This document shows positions 1 through 5,489 of a stretch of 7,101 nt of DNA, one piece after another. Below the pieces are notes generated by a model that was given only the letters and a program-made list of their open reading frames with translations, was not told the DNA's origin and made no database searches. Origin of the DNA: a bacterium (GTDB taxonomy: Bacteria > Desulfobacterota > DSWW01); NCBI GenBank assembly GCA_030609865.1, contig JAUWSZ010000111.1, positions 1 through 7,101 on the forward strand, given 5' to 3'. The translations under genes were made by a program, and so were the position numbers. Numbering within the stretch: position 1 is the stretch's first letter; each line of letters opens with the position of its first letter.

Positions 1-999
1 GCCCAAAAAGGCGGCCTGGTCGGTGTGGTAGAAATCCGGGCTTCCCGTAAGACAAGCAAGGAAGCAGGGACGGGGATAGTAGTCTTCCACCGAAATCGCA
101 TCGATCGCCGGGGCGGCCCAGCCGGGCGCCAATTCCGGGGTCACCAGGAGCAGGGCATCGTCCGGGTCATACGAAGAGGCAATCTTGAACTGGGTGTTGA
201 AGGCCCATCGAAGGGCTTCGAAGATCGCTCCGAGGGGGGCGGTCATGATGGGAGCCGTAAGGAGTTCGTACATGTTGAAATCCCAGTATTCATACAGGGT
301 GAACTCCTGGGGAAGGGAAGACTGGTTCCGGACCGTGGTTTCCGAGATGACCACCGAATCACATCCAAAGGGGATGTAGGTCCTTTCGCTCACCAGCAGG
401 CCGTGTTGGGTCGTCTCTTTCAGGAAGTACCCGATCCCGAAGACGCGCTTGGTAGTCTGGAAGGAGTCGGAACGGCAAAGGGTATTCCAGATCTGTTCGC
501 CTGATTTCAGGAAACGGAAGCCTCCGGAGAAATTGTTCCGAGAGGGCTGGTACCGGTTGACGCACTTGCCTCCTCTCGTCCAGTCCCAAAGTTGCACGTA
601 ACCCTCATTGTGTGCCGTGGCCGTGATCGTATCGTTGCCCAGTTGGTGCCAGTGGTCACGGGACTCCCCCCAACTCGTAGCGTAGGAGGCGCGGGGGTCT
701 TCTCGGTGGTTGATGGTGTAGCGGTACGCGGGCAGGCCATGGGAATCGACCTCCCAGGAACCGAAGGCACCGCTTCCTGAGGCGTCCGGACAACCCGGAA
801 GGAAGGGGTCCTCGAACAGGATGTCGTACACCGCCTCGGGCGTTGTAGGACAGGAGAGGGAAGTTGAAGCGTTTGGGGAAGGCTCTGTCGCTCCCCCGCA
901 TCCAACGAGCACGAGGAGAAGGAGCACCACGCGTGTCGTGCGGTCAACGCCCGCCCCGAGGGAGCGGTTCGGTGGAAAGGCCTTCTTGGTGACGTTCAC
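1..999 (-). CDS. Secreted lipoprotein with glycoside-hydrolase-like (GH94/GH36-type) domain, 3' end beyond window
   Basis: An uninterrupted minus-strand frame runs from a GTG at 999-997 to the left edge, giving 333 residues without a stop. Residues 20-33 form a hydrophobic signal segment preceded by Lys5, Lys6, Arg12, Arg20 and Arg23. It ends in the lipobox LVGC with lipid-anchor Cys34, followed by GG and a Ser/Thr/Pro-rich linker, so the protein is predicted to be exported and lipid-anchored. From about residue 76 the sequence (GAFGSWEVDSHGLPAYRY, then RDHWHQLGND near 114-123, GYVQLWDW near 133-140, SERTYIP near 204-210, and a VRNQSS...YEYWDFN stretch near 224-242) resembles the N-terminal beta-sandwich of GH94/GH36-type carbohydrate-active enzymes, in which a substrate-side beta domain precedes an (alpha/alpha)6 catalytic barrel. 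The barrel would lie outside the window, so no catalytic residue can be checked. The lipoprotein call is strong; the enzyme family is recalled from pattern similarity. It is divergently transcribed from the PadR gene. The GTG lacks a clear ribosome binding site. Confidence 0.8.
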   Translation of the reverse strand, partial: MNVTKKAFPPNRSLGAGVDRTTRVVLLLLVLVGCGGATEPSPNASTSLSCPTTPEAVYDILFEDPFLPGCPDASGSGAFGSWEVDSHGLPAYRYTINHREDPRASYATSWGESRDHWHQLGNDTITATAHNEGYVQLWDWTRGGKCVNRYQPSRNNFSGGFRFLKSGEQIWNTLCRSDSFQTTKRVFGIGYFLKETTQHGLLVSERTYIPFGCDSVVISETTVRNQSSLPQEFTLYEYWDFNMYELLTAPIMTAPLGAIFEALRWAFNTQFKIASSYDPDDALLLVTPELAPGWAAPAIDAISVEDYYPRPCFLACLTGSPDFYHTDQAAFLG

Positions 1000-1035
1000 A
1001 GATCACACAATACTTCCGGCGCTGTAGACTGTCAA
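1000..1035 (-). promoter_or_regulatory. Sigma70-type promoter for the lipoprotein gene
   Basis: On the minus strand a perfect -35 TTGACA (1035-1030) is followed by a 17-nt spacer and a -10 TATTGT (1012-1007, four of six consensus bases). The expected transcription start is near 1000-1001, directly before the GTG chosen for the lipoprotein. The transcript would then be nearly leaderless, or translation starts further inside. Confidence 0.55.
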
Positions 1036-1051
1036 ACGATGTTTGGAGATA

Positions 1052-1060
1052 CCCCCCCCC
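1052..1060. repeat. Nine-base C homopolymer in divergent control region
   Basis: A run of nine C lies between the lipoprotein promoter and the PadR-side control elements. It sits about 17-30 bases upstream of the leftward -35 element and just left of a TTGACT (1064-1069). Runs of this length are prone to slippage, so length variation could alter promoter spacing; this is inference. Confidence 0.5.
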
Positions 1061-1085
1061 GGCTTGACTCGGAACGACGCGGTGT

Positions 1086-1123
1086 GTTAGTGATAAGATA
1101 CCTCTAATAGAGGGCACTCTAAC
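1086..1123 (+). promoter_or_regulatory. Nested palindromic operator with extended -10, likely PadR-family autoregulatory site
   Basis: A perfect inverted repeat CCTCTA-A-TAGAGG (1101-1113) is flanked by looser outer arms, GTTAGTG (1086-1092) and CACTCTAAC (1115-1123). CTCTAA occurs twice, 15 bp apart (1102-1107 and 1117-1122). An extended -10 element TGATAAGAT (1091-1099) overlaps the left part, so the predicted start near 1105-1107 falls inside the inner palindrome. That is a typical place for a repressor site. A TTGACT at 1064-1069 is too far upstream to pair with this -10. PadR-family proteins usually repress their own genes by binding inverted repeats, but this sequence is not the ATGT-N8-ACAT site of the best-known members. 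Confidence 0.45.
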
Positions 1124-1180
1124 CAATGATTTTTCTACGTTCCACAATGACCCTTTGCCTGTTCTGGGGCCGGACGGTCG

Positions 1181-1966
1181 ATGTCTCTTCGTGAAGCCAT
1201 GCTGGGTCTGCTCGACGACGGGCCCATGACCGGGTACGAGATCAAGCAGTTCTTCCGGAATGTGATCCGGCATTTCTGGAGTGTGAGCGACGGCCAGCTG
1301 TACCCGACCCTCAAGAAGATGCATGAAGACGGCCTGATCAGCCCGGAGGTGGTTGAGCAGAAGGGCACGGCCAACAAGCATGTCTATACGATTACCGAAA
1401 AGGGTCGCGAGAGATTCGCTCAGTGGCTCCGCGAACCGGTGACCAAGTTCGAGGAGTTGAAAGAGCCTTTCGTTCTCAAGGTCTTCTTCTTCAGCAAGCT
1501 TTCCCGGGAGGAGATCCTCGGGCATTTGCATACCCAACAGCAGCTTCACTCCCGCATCCTGGAAGAAATCCGAGGCGTCCGCGATACGTATGAAGAAGCC
1601 GTGAGCCCGTATCAGCGGTTGATCGGATATGTGGGGATTCTGTATGTGGAGGTGCGACTTCTCTGGCTCGCCAGCATAATCGACCTGGTAGAACAGGGGA
1701 AGATCGGAACGCAGCCCGCCCTCTATACAGAGGAAATGGTCGAAGTGGGTAAGCGGTTCTTCGAAGAGGTCTTTTCGGAAAAGCCGTCGAAGGCGTTTCG
1801 GAACTGGCTCGACAAGGCGGGACTTCAACTTCCTTTCCCCCTGTGGAACGTGGAAGGCGACACAGCGGCTCCGAGAGCCGTCGGGCATGTTGTCGGATCA
1901 GGGGAGAGGAAGCCTCGGGGGCAGAATCGTCGAGCCTCGCGAGAAGGCAGTCAAGGGAAGGGATGA
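1181..1966 (+). CDS. PadR-family transcriptional regulator with extended C-terminus
   Basis: A 261-residue DNA-binding regulator. Residues 1-85 form a PadR winged helix: a start helix with LLDDGPMTGYEIKQFF (10-25), a recognition-helix region WSVSDGQLYPTLKKMHEDGLI (33-53), and a wing followed by VYTITEKGRERFAQWL (68-83). Residues 90-175 are helical and match the C-terminal dimerisation domain found in the longer PadR subgroup (Vir_act_alpha_C type), ending in LLWLASIIDLV. About 85 further residues follow, the last 25 or so basic and low in complexity, so the protein is longer than the usual 170-190 residues. The ATG at 1181 is the only plausible start, because the frame closes upstream at 1148-1150, but it has only a weak GGGG ribosome site. 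It is divergent from the lipoprotein gene and lies 119 bp before the ferredoxin gene. It probably binds the nested palindrome upstream of itself. The ligand is unknown; some PadR proteins sense phenolic acids, but nothing here shows that. Confidence 0.9.
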   Translation: MSLREAMLGLLDDGPMTGYEIKQFFRNVIRHFWSVSDGQLYPTLKKMHEDGLISPEVVEQKGTANKHVYTITEKGRERFAQWLREPVTKFEELKEPFVLKVFFFSKLSREEILGHLHTQQQLHSRILEEIRGVRDTYEEAVSPYQRLIGYVGILYVEVRLLWLASIIDLVEQGKIGTQPALYTEEMVEVGKRFFEEVFSEKPSKAFRNWLDKAGLQLPFPLWNVEGDTAAPRAVGHVVGSGERKPRGQNRRASREGSQGKG

Positions 1967-1976
1967 GGATAAATCT

Positions 1977-1994
1977 ACGCACGCTATCGTGTGT
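1977..1994 (+). other. Small hairpin downstream of the PadR gene
   Basis: ACGCACG (1977-1983) can pair with CGTGTGT (1988-1994) around a CTAT loop, giving seven pairs including one G-T wobble. No T-run follows directly; an eight-T run lies 40 bases on (2034-2041). It is therefore not a standard intrinsic terminator. It could be part of an operator or leader for the ferredoxin gene. No convincing -35/-10 pair was found between 1967 and 2085. Confidence 0.25.
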
Positions 1995-2068
1995 TGCGGG
2001 TCGCTTTGGATTAGAGTTGTGAACGGAAGCTTGTTTTTTTTCGGACTGTGGTTTGGCGCTAAACGGGA

Positions 2069-2075
2069 AGGAGGT
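2069..2075 (+). promoter_or_regulatory. Strong Shine-Dalgarno deciding the ferredoxin start
   Basis: AGGAGGT is a near-perfect ribosome binding site. It lies 10 bases before the ATG at 2086, which supports that start over the upstream in-frame TTG (2053) and GTG (2074). An ATG at 2078 in another frame sits only two bases downstream and opens a five-codon frame that ends at 2095, overlapping the real start. Confidence 0.7.
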
Positions 2076-2085
2076 GCATGAGAAG

Positions 2086-2430
2086 ATGGAGCTAGCGGTA
2101 GAGAGTCTAAAGTGTATCGGATGTCGGATTTGTGAGTATGCGTGCAGCTACCATCACGACACGGATTTTTCAGCTATTGGATCAAGCCTCATGCTGCACC
2201 GGGTCGAGAAGCGAGACTACTTCGGCATGATGGTGAAAAGGGAGAAGGATCTCCTCCTGGCCCGACCGGAAGGGCTGGAGATCGTCTTACCGGGTGAACA
2301 AGTTGAGGGGGCAGGGGCGAGCAGCAAGCCGATTCTGATGCGCGCGCCCTGTGATTTGTGCGAAGACGAGGACGAGCCTTTCTGCGTGAAGGCCTGTCCG
2401 ACCGGTTGCCTCAGCATGGTGGAATCCTGA
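2086..2430 (+). CDS. Two-cluster 4Fe-4S ferredoxin-like electron-transfer subunit
   Basis: A 114-residue iron-sulfur protein. The N-terminal motif C-x2-C-x2-C-x3-C (Cys10, 13, 16, 20) and the C-terminal C-x2-C-x8-C-x3-CP (Cys89, 92, 100, 104, plus an extra Cys108) together supply ligands for two [4Fe-4S] clusters. The roughly 65-residue insert between them contains a charged loop. The spacing resembles small HycB/YdhY-type and AOR-associated electron-transfer subunits more than bacterial 2[4Fe-4S] ferredoxins of about 55 residues. There is no signal peptide or membrane segment, so it should be cytoplasmic. It is 38 bp before the AOR-like gene on the same strand, so co-transcription is likely, and the natural reading is that it carries electrons to or from that protein. 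The start is set by the strong ribosome site upstream. Iron-sulfur binding is well supported; the partner is inferred from context. Confidence 0.88.
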   Translation: MELAVESLKCIGCRICEYACSYHHDTDFSAIGSSLMLHRVEKRDYFGMMVKREKDLLLARPEGLEIVLPGEQVEGAGASSKPILMRAPCDLCEDEDEPFCVKACPTGCLSMVES

Positions 2431-2468
2431 GACCCTCGACACGAATGGAAGAAGGGGGAATGTGAGTC

Positions 2469-3977
2469 ATGGACATTGAGAATGCTTATATGGGAAGAAT
2501 CCTCGTCGTGGACCTGAACGAGGGAACCTGTGAAGAAGAGGAACTCACCGAAGAGATGGTGAGCGAACACATCGGAGGGGCCTCGATCAGCCTGGCCCTC
2601 TACAAGCAGCACGTCGACCGGAATCCGATCATCTTCGGCACGGGCCTGCTCACCGGGACTTTTGTCCCGAGCAGTTGTGCAGGCGTGGTGACAGGCAAGA
2701 GCCCGATTACCGGCAGGGTGTGCCACGTGCCCTTGTCCTGGCAGACAGCGGTGGAGCTGAAGTACAGCGGCTATGACTTTGTGGTGGTCCTCGGCGAATC
2801 GGAAAAACCGGTGCGGTTGTGGCTTCATGACGAGCTTGCCGAACTGGCCGATGCAGGGGAAGTGTGGGGCAAGAATATATGGGAAACTGCGGTCAATCTC
2901 CGCTTCGAGCACGGAGACGATTACGTACAGCTGATCGGGATCGGCCCTGCCGGCGAGAAGGGGTGTAAGATTGCGCAGATTTCGGAAGGTGACTGGGGGA
3001 GCCGTGACGTCTTCGGAATGGGGCAAGCCATGGGCGCACGGAAGCTCAAGGCGATCGCCATGCGCGGCCTGGGCAGCCTAGAGGTGGCAGACGGGTTCTT
3101 CGATGAATGCGTGGAACTCCAGCAGGAGCTTCGAAAGGGCGCGATCTTCGAGAAGCAGGGTCTCGTGGCCCTGTTGGAGGCCCTGGGCCTGGATGCCGCA
3201 GCCCTGGACCCGATAAAGCAGAAGGTGCACAGGAATTTGGCCTCTTTCAATTGTGCCTATGCGGCCAACACCTATCTGATGATCGACGAGCCCTCCGACC
3301 TCCTCGAGGAGTCGAAGAAGGACGAGCCCGGCCTCCTCCTGACCGACCCGGCGGGCGTGATTTCACTGCTCTTCTTAAAGGAGGGGCTGCCGGTGGTGCT
3401 CCGTGAGATCAATCGCCTGGGCCTGGATCCGGTCGCGTGTGGGGCCCTGCTCAAGAAGGAAGAAGTGATCGAGGCGGACGAGGCGGTCAAGAGGGTACAG
3501 TCTCTTGCCGGGCAGGGTGCAGGCCTGGAGGAGGCGGGTGCGGAAAACGTTTACGGAGTCGCACCGTGGCCCCTTTCCGAGGCCCTCGAGGCGCGTTTGA
3601 TCCAGGCCGTGTCGGTTTTCAGCCATGCCGTGCCCCTGAGCCCGTTGGGTGGGGGATGGGCCGATGCGTCTGTTGGCGAAGACCCGGTGGAAAGGGCCCA
3701 ATGGTGGCTCGATCGAATGGCGGTTTCCTCGATTCTCGGGATCTGTCCGATCGCGGCCCTCCTTTCGCCTGAGTTTACCCTGGAGAAGATGGCACAGCTG
3801 GGGGCAAAGGCCGTCGATTGGGACGAACTGACCGAAGAAGCACTCCTGAAGCAAGCTCGCAAACTCGTGAAAGAGACGCATGCCCTGGGTGAGGCAGAGG
3901 GCGCGGTCCCTTCCTCCTGGGCCTCGGCAGATCTGGACGGAGCCCTGGAGAAGTTGCGGCAGGGATGGGAAGGGTGA
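2469..3977 (+). CDS. Divergent, shortened aldehyde:ferredoxin oxidoreductase (AOR)-like protein
   Basis: A 502-residue protein whose first 200 residues are a clear AOR N-terminal domain: MGRILVVDLNEGT (8-20), FGTGLLTGTFVPSS (56-69), KSPITGRV (77-84), LKYSGYDFVVVLGESEKP (97-114), IGIGPAGEKG (156-165) and GMGQAMGARKLKAIAMRG (183-200). In authentic AORs this domain binds the tungsto-bispterin cofactor. The family usually exceeds 600 residues; here the middle and C-terminal domains are reduced. Where AORs have C-x2-C-x3-C cluster ligands, this protein has only Cys262 in NCAYAANTY, so the second and third cysteines are gone. The fourth ligand appears kept as Cys426 in LGICPIAA. The catalytic glutamate segment and the conserved histidine/glycine-rich loop near the active site are not recognisable. 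Homology is firm. Enzyme activity is doubtful; it may act on an unusual substrate or be a structural or regulatory relative. A GGGGGA sequence at 2454-2459 precedes the ATG. It is partnered by the upstream two-cluster ferredoxin. Confidence 0.85.
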   Translation: MDIENAYMGRILVVDLNEGTCEEEELTEEMVSEHIGGASISLALYKQHVDRNPIIFGTGLLTGTFVPSSCAGVVTGKSPITGRVCHVPLSWQTAVELKYSGYDFVVVLGESEKPVRLWLHDELAELADAGEVWGKNIWETAVNLRFEHGDDYVQLIGIGPAGEKGCKIAQISEGDWGSRDVFGMGQAMGARKLKAIAMRGLGSLEVADGFFDECVELQQELRKGAIFEKQGLVALLEALGLDAAALDPIKQKVHRNLASFNCAYAANTYLMIDEPSDLLEESKKDEPGLLLTDPAGVISLLFLKEGLPVVLREINRLGLDPVACGALLKKEEVIEADEAVKRVQSLAGQGAGLEEAGAENVYGVAPWPLSEALEARLIQAVSVFSHAVPLSPLGGGWADASVGEDPVERAQWWLDRMAVSSILGICPIAALLSPEFTLEKMAQLGAKAVDWDELTEEALLKQARKLVKETHALGEAEGAVPSSWASADLDGALEKLRQGWEG

Positions 3978-3990
3978 ATTCAAGTGAAAG

Positions 3991-4018
3991 GGGCCAGGGA
4001 TCAGGGGTCAGGGTTCAG
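3991..4018 (+). repeat. Tandem 7-bp repeat, GGNTCAG type
   Basis: Four consecutive heptamers, GGGCCAG, GGATCAG, GGGTCAG and GGTTCAG, sit 13 bp after the AOR-like stop codon. Variation falls mainly on the third and fourth bases. A further isolated GGTCAG occurs at 4047-4052. No clear inverted partner array follows, unlike the two later repeat loci. The rest of the 111-bp gap has no recognisable promoter or terminator. Confidence 0.7.
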
Positions 4019-4051
4019 GTCCCCGCTCCCAACGTCCGGGTAGAGTGGTCA

Positions 4052-4060
4052 GGGGGGGGG
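4052..4060. repeat. Nine-base G homopolymer upstream of the BPL_N-like gene
   Basis: Nine G follow GGTCA in the leader of the next gene, 28 bases before its ATG. A run of this length could vary by slippage and change leader structure; no direct evidence of that is available. Confidence 0.45.
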
Positions 4061-4088
4061 CAGGTCCCGAGCTGCATCTAGGGTGCGG

Positions 4089-5306
4089 ATGGAACGCGAT
4101 TCGGACAGCTTGCGCGTGGGTGTTTATGTGGGCGAGGGCGCGTCGCATTCGTGGACCTGGTTCGTGGACCTGATGGAGAAGTACTCCTATGGCCGTCTTC
4201 GCCTGATCGAGGAGGGTGATTTCCCTCGACTTGCTCCTGAACAGGACGTTCTTCTGGTGTCCGGAGGCGATACGTTTGCCGTGGCCCGGGCCCTGGCGTC
4301 CCCGGGCGCCCGAGCCCTGCAGACCTTCCAGGAAAGAGGCGGGCTGTACATCGGATCCTGTGCAGGGGCGTATCTTCCCCTGAATTCCTCCAAGGCCCCG
4401 CTGAGCACCTTCAATTTCGTCAAATGCAGGATCAACAACCTGACCCGCGATCTTCCGCCTGTCCATCAGATGCCCCTCAAGTTCTCCACCCGCTATGGTT
4501 GCGACTACATCTATCATCCGGTCAGGGAGGATGTTCGTGTGAGGATGGACGACCATTTCCCGGTCTGGGGGGGGCGGGAGGTATGTGTGCCTCTTTACGG
4601 CGGACCACCGCTGAACCTTTCCGACGATATCGTTCCCAGGGCCTATTACACGGGTTTCACCGAACGGACCCGTTTCCTGACAGAGAGGGAGATCGCGGAG
4701 ACGGTCTATTTGGGCAAGGTGGCCGCCTGCGAGAAGTCTTTCGGGAAGGGCCGTATGGTCCTTCTCGGCCCCCACTTCGAGCATCCCTGGTTTCCGGAAG
4801 GAAATGACATCATCCATCAATGGATCGAGTGGCACGTCCATCCCGAGAGACCGGCCGTCGATACGGAGATGAAGAAGCCGGGCAAGAAGAAGAAACTGCG
4901 CGTGCGCAAGGACTTCCTGTCCTCGCAGATTCAGAAGGAGTTCAAGCGGGAGATCAGCAACATGAGGATCCGTGCCGACGGCATGACACGGAAAAGCGTT
5001 CACTGGCGGATCGGGGCAAAGGTGTACGAGCCGGAGAAGATTCTTCACTTCGTGGATGCCATCTGGAAGAGGCTCACGGGCACACACTCCCCTTCTCCGG
5101 AAACCACTTCGAAGGGCTTGCAGGAAGCGCTCGTCGAGCAGGCCGCCGAGTGCAACGCGTTGCTGAAATCGCTCGCGTCGAAGATCGATTCGGGGGAGGA
5201 CAGCGAGGAACTCGCGGAGGAGATGTTCTCTTCCCTGAAGGCGCTGGTCGTGGCGTTTCTGGGGATTTATTTTTCCAGCCCCGGTAGCGATGGTGGAGAC
5301 GACTGA
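4089..5306 (+). CDS. BPL_N-type class-I glutamine-amidotransferase-like protein with basic helical C-terminus
   Basis: A 405-residue protein counted from the ATG at 4089, preceded by AGGG at 4080-4083; an in-frame GTG at 4083 is possible. Residues 8-255 resemble the biotin-protein-ligase N-terminal domain family (BPL_N), a class-I glutamine-amidotransferase fold: VGVYVGEGA (10-18), LLVSGGDTFA (55-64), a nucleophile elbow GGLYIGSCAGAYL (84-96) with Cys91, and GPHFEHPWF (227-235) with His229 and Glu231. A Cys-His-Glu triad therefore seems intact. Despite the family name there is no biotin ligase domain. Residues 260-275 are a Lys/Arg-rich linker, and 276-395 are predicted helical, an addition not usual for stand-alone members as far as I can recall. 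No signal peptide is seen, so it should be cytoplasmic. Its substrate and its link to the AOR-like and PsrBC-like proteins are unknown; its position between them suggests a maturation or modification role. An eight-G run at 4567-4574 lies inside the gene before the His229 codon. Confidence 0.78.
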   Translation: MERDSDSLRVGVYVGEGASHSWTWFVDLMEKYSYGRLRLIEEGDFPRLAPEQDVLLVSGGDTFAVARALASPGARALQTFQERGGLYIGSCAGAYLPLNSSKAPLSTFNFVKCRINNLTRDLPPVHQMPLKFSTRYGCDYIYHPVREDVRVRMDDHFPVWGGREVCVPLYGGPPLNLSDDIVPRAYYTGFTERTRFLTEREIAETVYLGKVAACEKSFGKGRMVLLGPHFEHPWFPEGNDIIHQWIEWHVHPERPAVDTEMKKPGKKKKLRVRKDFLSSQIQKEFKREISNMRIRADGMTRKSVHWRIGAKVYEPEKILHFVDAIWKRLTGTHSPSPETTSKGLQEALVEQAAECNALLKSLASKIDSGEDSEELAEEMFSSLKALVVAFLGIYFSSPGSDGGDD

Positions 5307-5316
5307 GGCTGGTTTG

Positions 5317-5452
5317 GGTATTAGCAGTTAGCAATTAGGTATTAGGTATTAGGTATTAGCTCCCAACCACCCCTCCGCTACGATGCTCGCCATGGAGGAG
5401 CGGGGTGGGCTAATACCTAATACCTAATACCTAATACCTAATACCTAATACC
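5317..5452. repeat. Inverted pair of 7-bp tandem arrays (GGTATTA / TAATACC) around a 52-bp core
   Basis: The left array (5317-5358) is six heptamers: GGTATTA, GCAGTTA, GCAATTA, then three GGTATTA. The right array (5411-5452) is six identical TAATACC units, the reverse complement of GGTATTA. Between them is a 52-bp GC-rich core (5359-5410) that can itself pair: CCACCCC (5367-5373) with GGGGTGG (5402-5408), and CCGCT (5375-5379) with AGCGG (5399-5403) as an alternative. The whole can fold into a very long hairpin or cruciform in the gap between the BPL_N-like and PsrB-like genes. It could limit read-through or affect mRNA stability. It lacks a terminal T-run, so a plain intrinsic terminator is unlikely. 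Confidence 0.9.
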
Positions 5453-5489
5453 CAGAATCCAATAGCCCATATGAGACGCGAGGAGTTCC

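Noticed and set aside
25..504. Plus-strand frame opposite the lipoprotein gene
   Set aside because: It has no recognisable domain, while the complementary frame gives a signal peptide, lipobox and glycoside-hydrolase-like motifs.
944..1888. Long minus-strand open frame opposite the PadR gene
   Set aside because: It mirrors a well-supported PadR-family gene, shows no recognisable domain, and its 3' part overlaps the promoter and start of the lipoprotein gene.
2034..2041. Eight-T run as an intrinsic terminator for the PadR gene
   Set aside because: No GC-rich hairpin lies immediately upstream; the only hairpin ends 40 bases earlier.
2217..3026. Minus-strand frame across the ferredoxin and AOR-like genes
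   Set aside because: It spans the boundary of two convincing plus-strand genes and has no family features.
4008..5087. Long minus-strand open frame opposite the BPL_N-like gene
   Set aside because: The plus strand encodes conserved amidotransferase motifs. The reverse frame is a by-product of GC-rich codons and runs through the G-rich intergenic region.
5317..5452. CRISPR array
   Set aside because: The units are 7 bp and directly abutting, with no spacers and no cas genes nearby.
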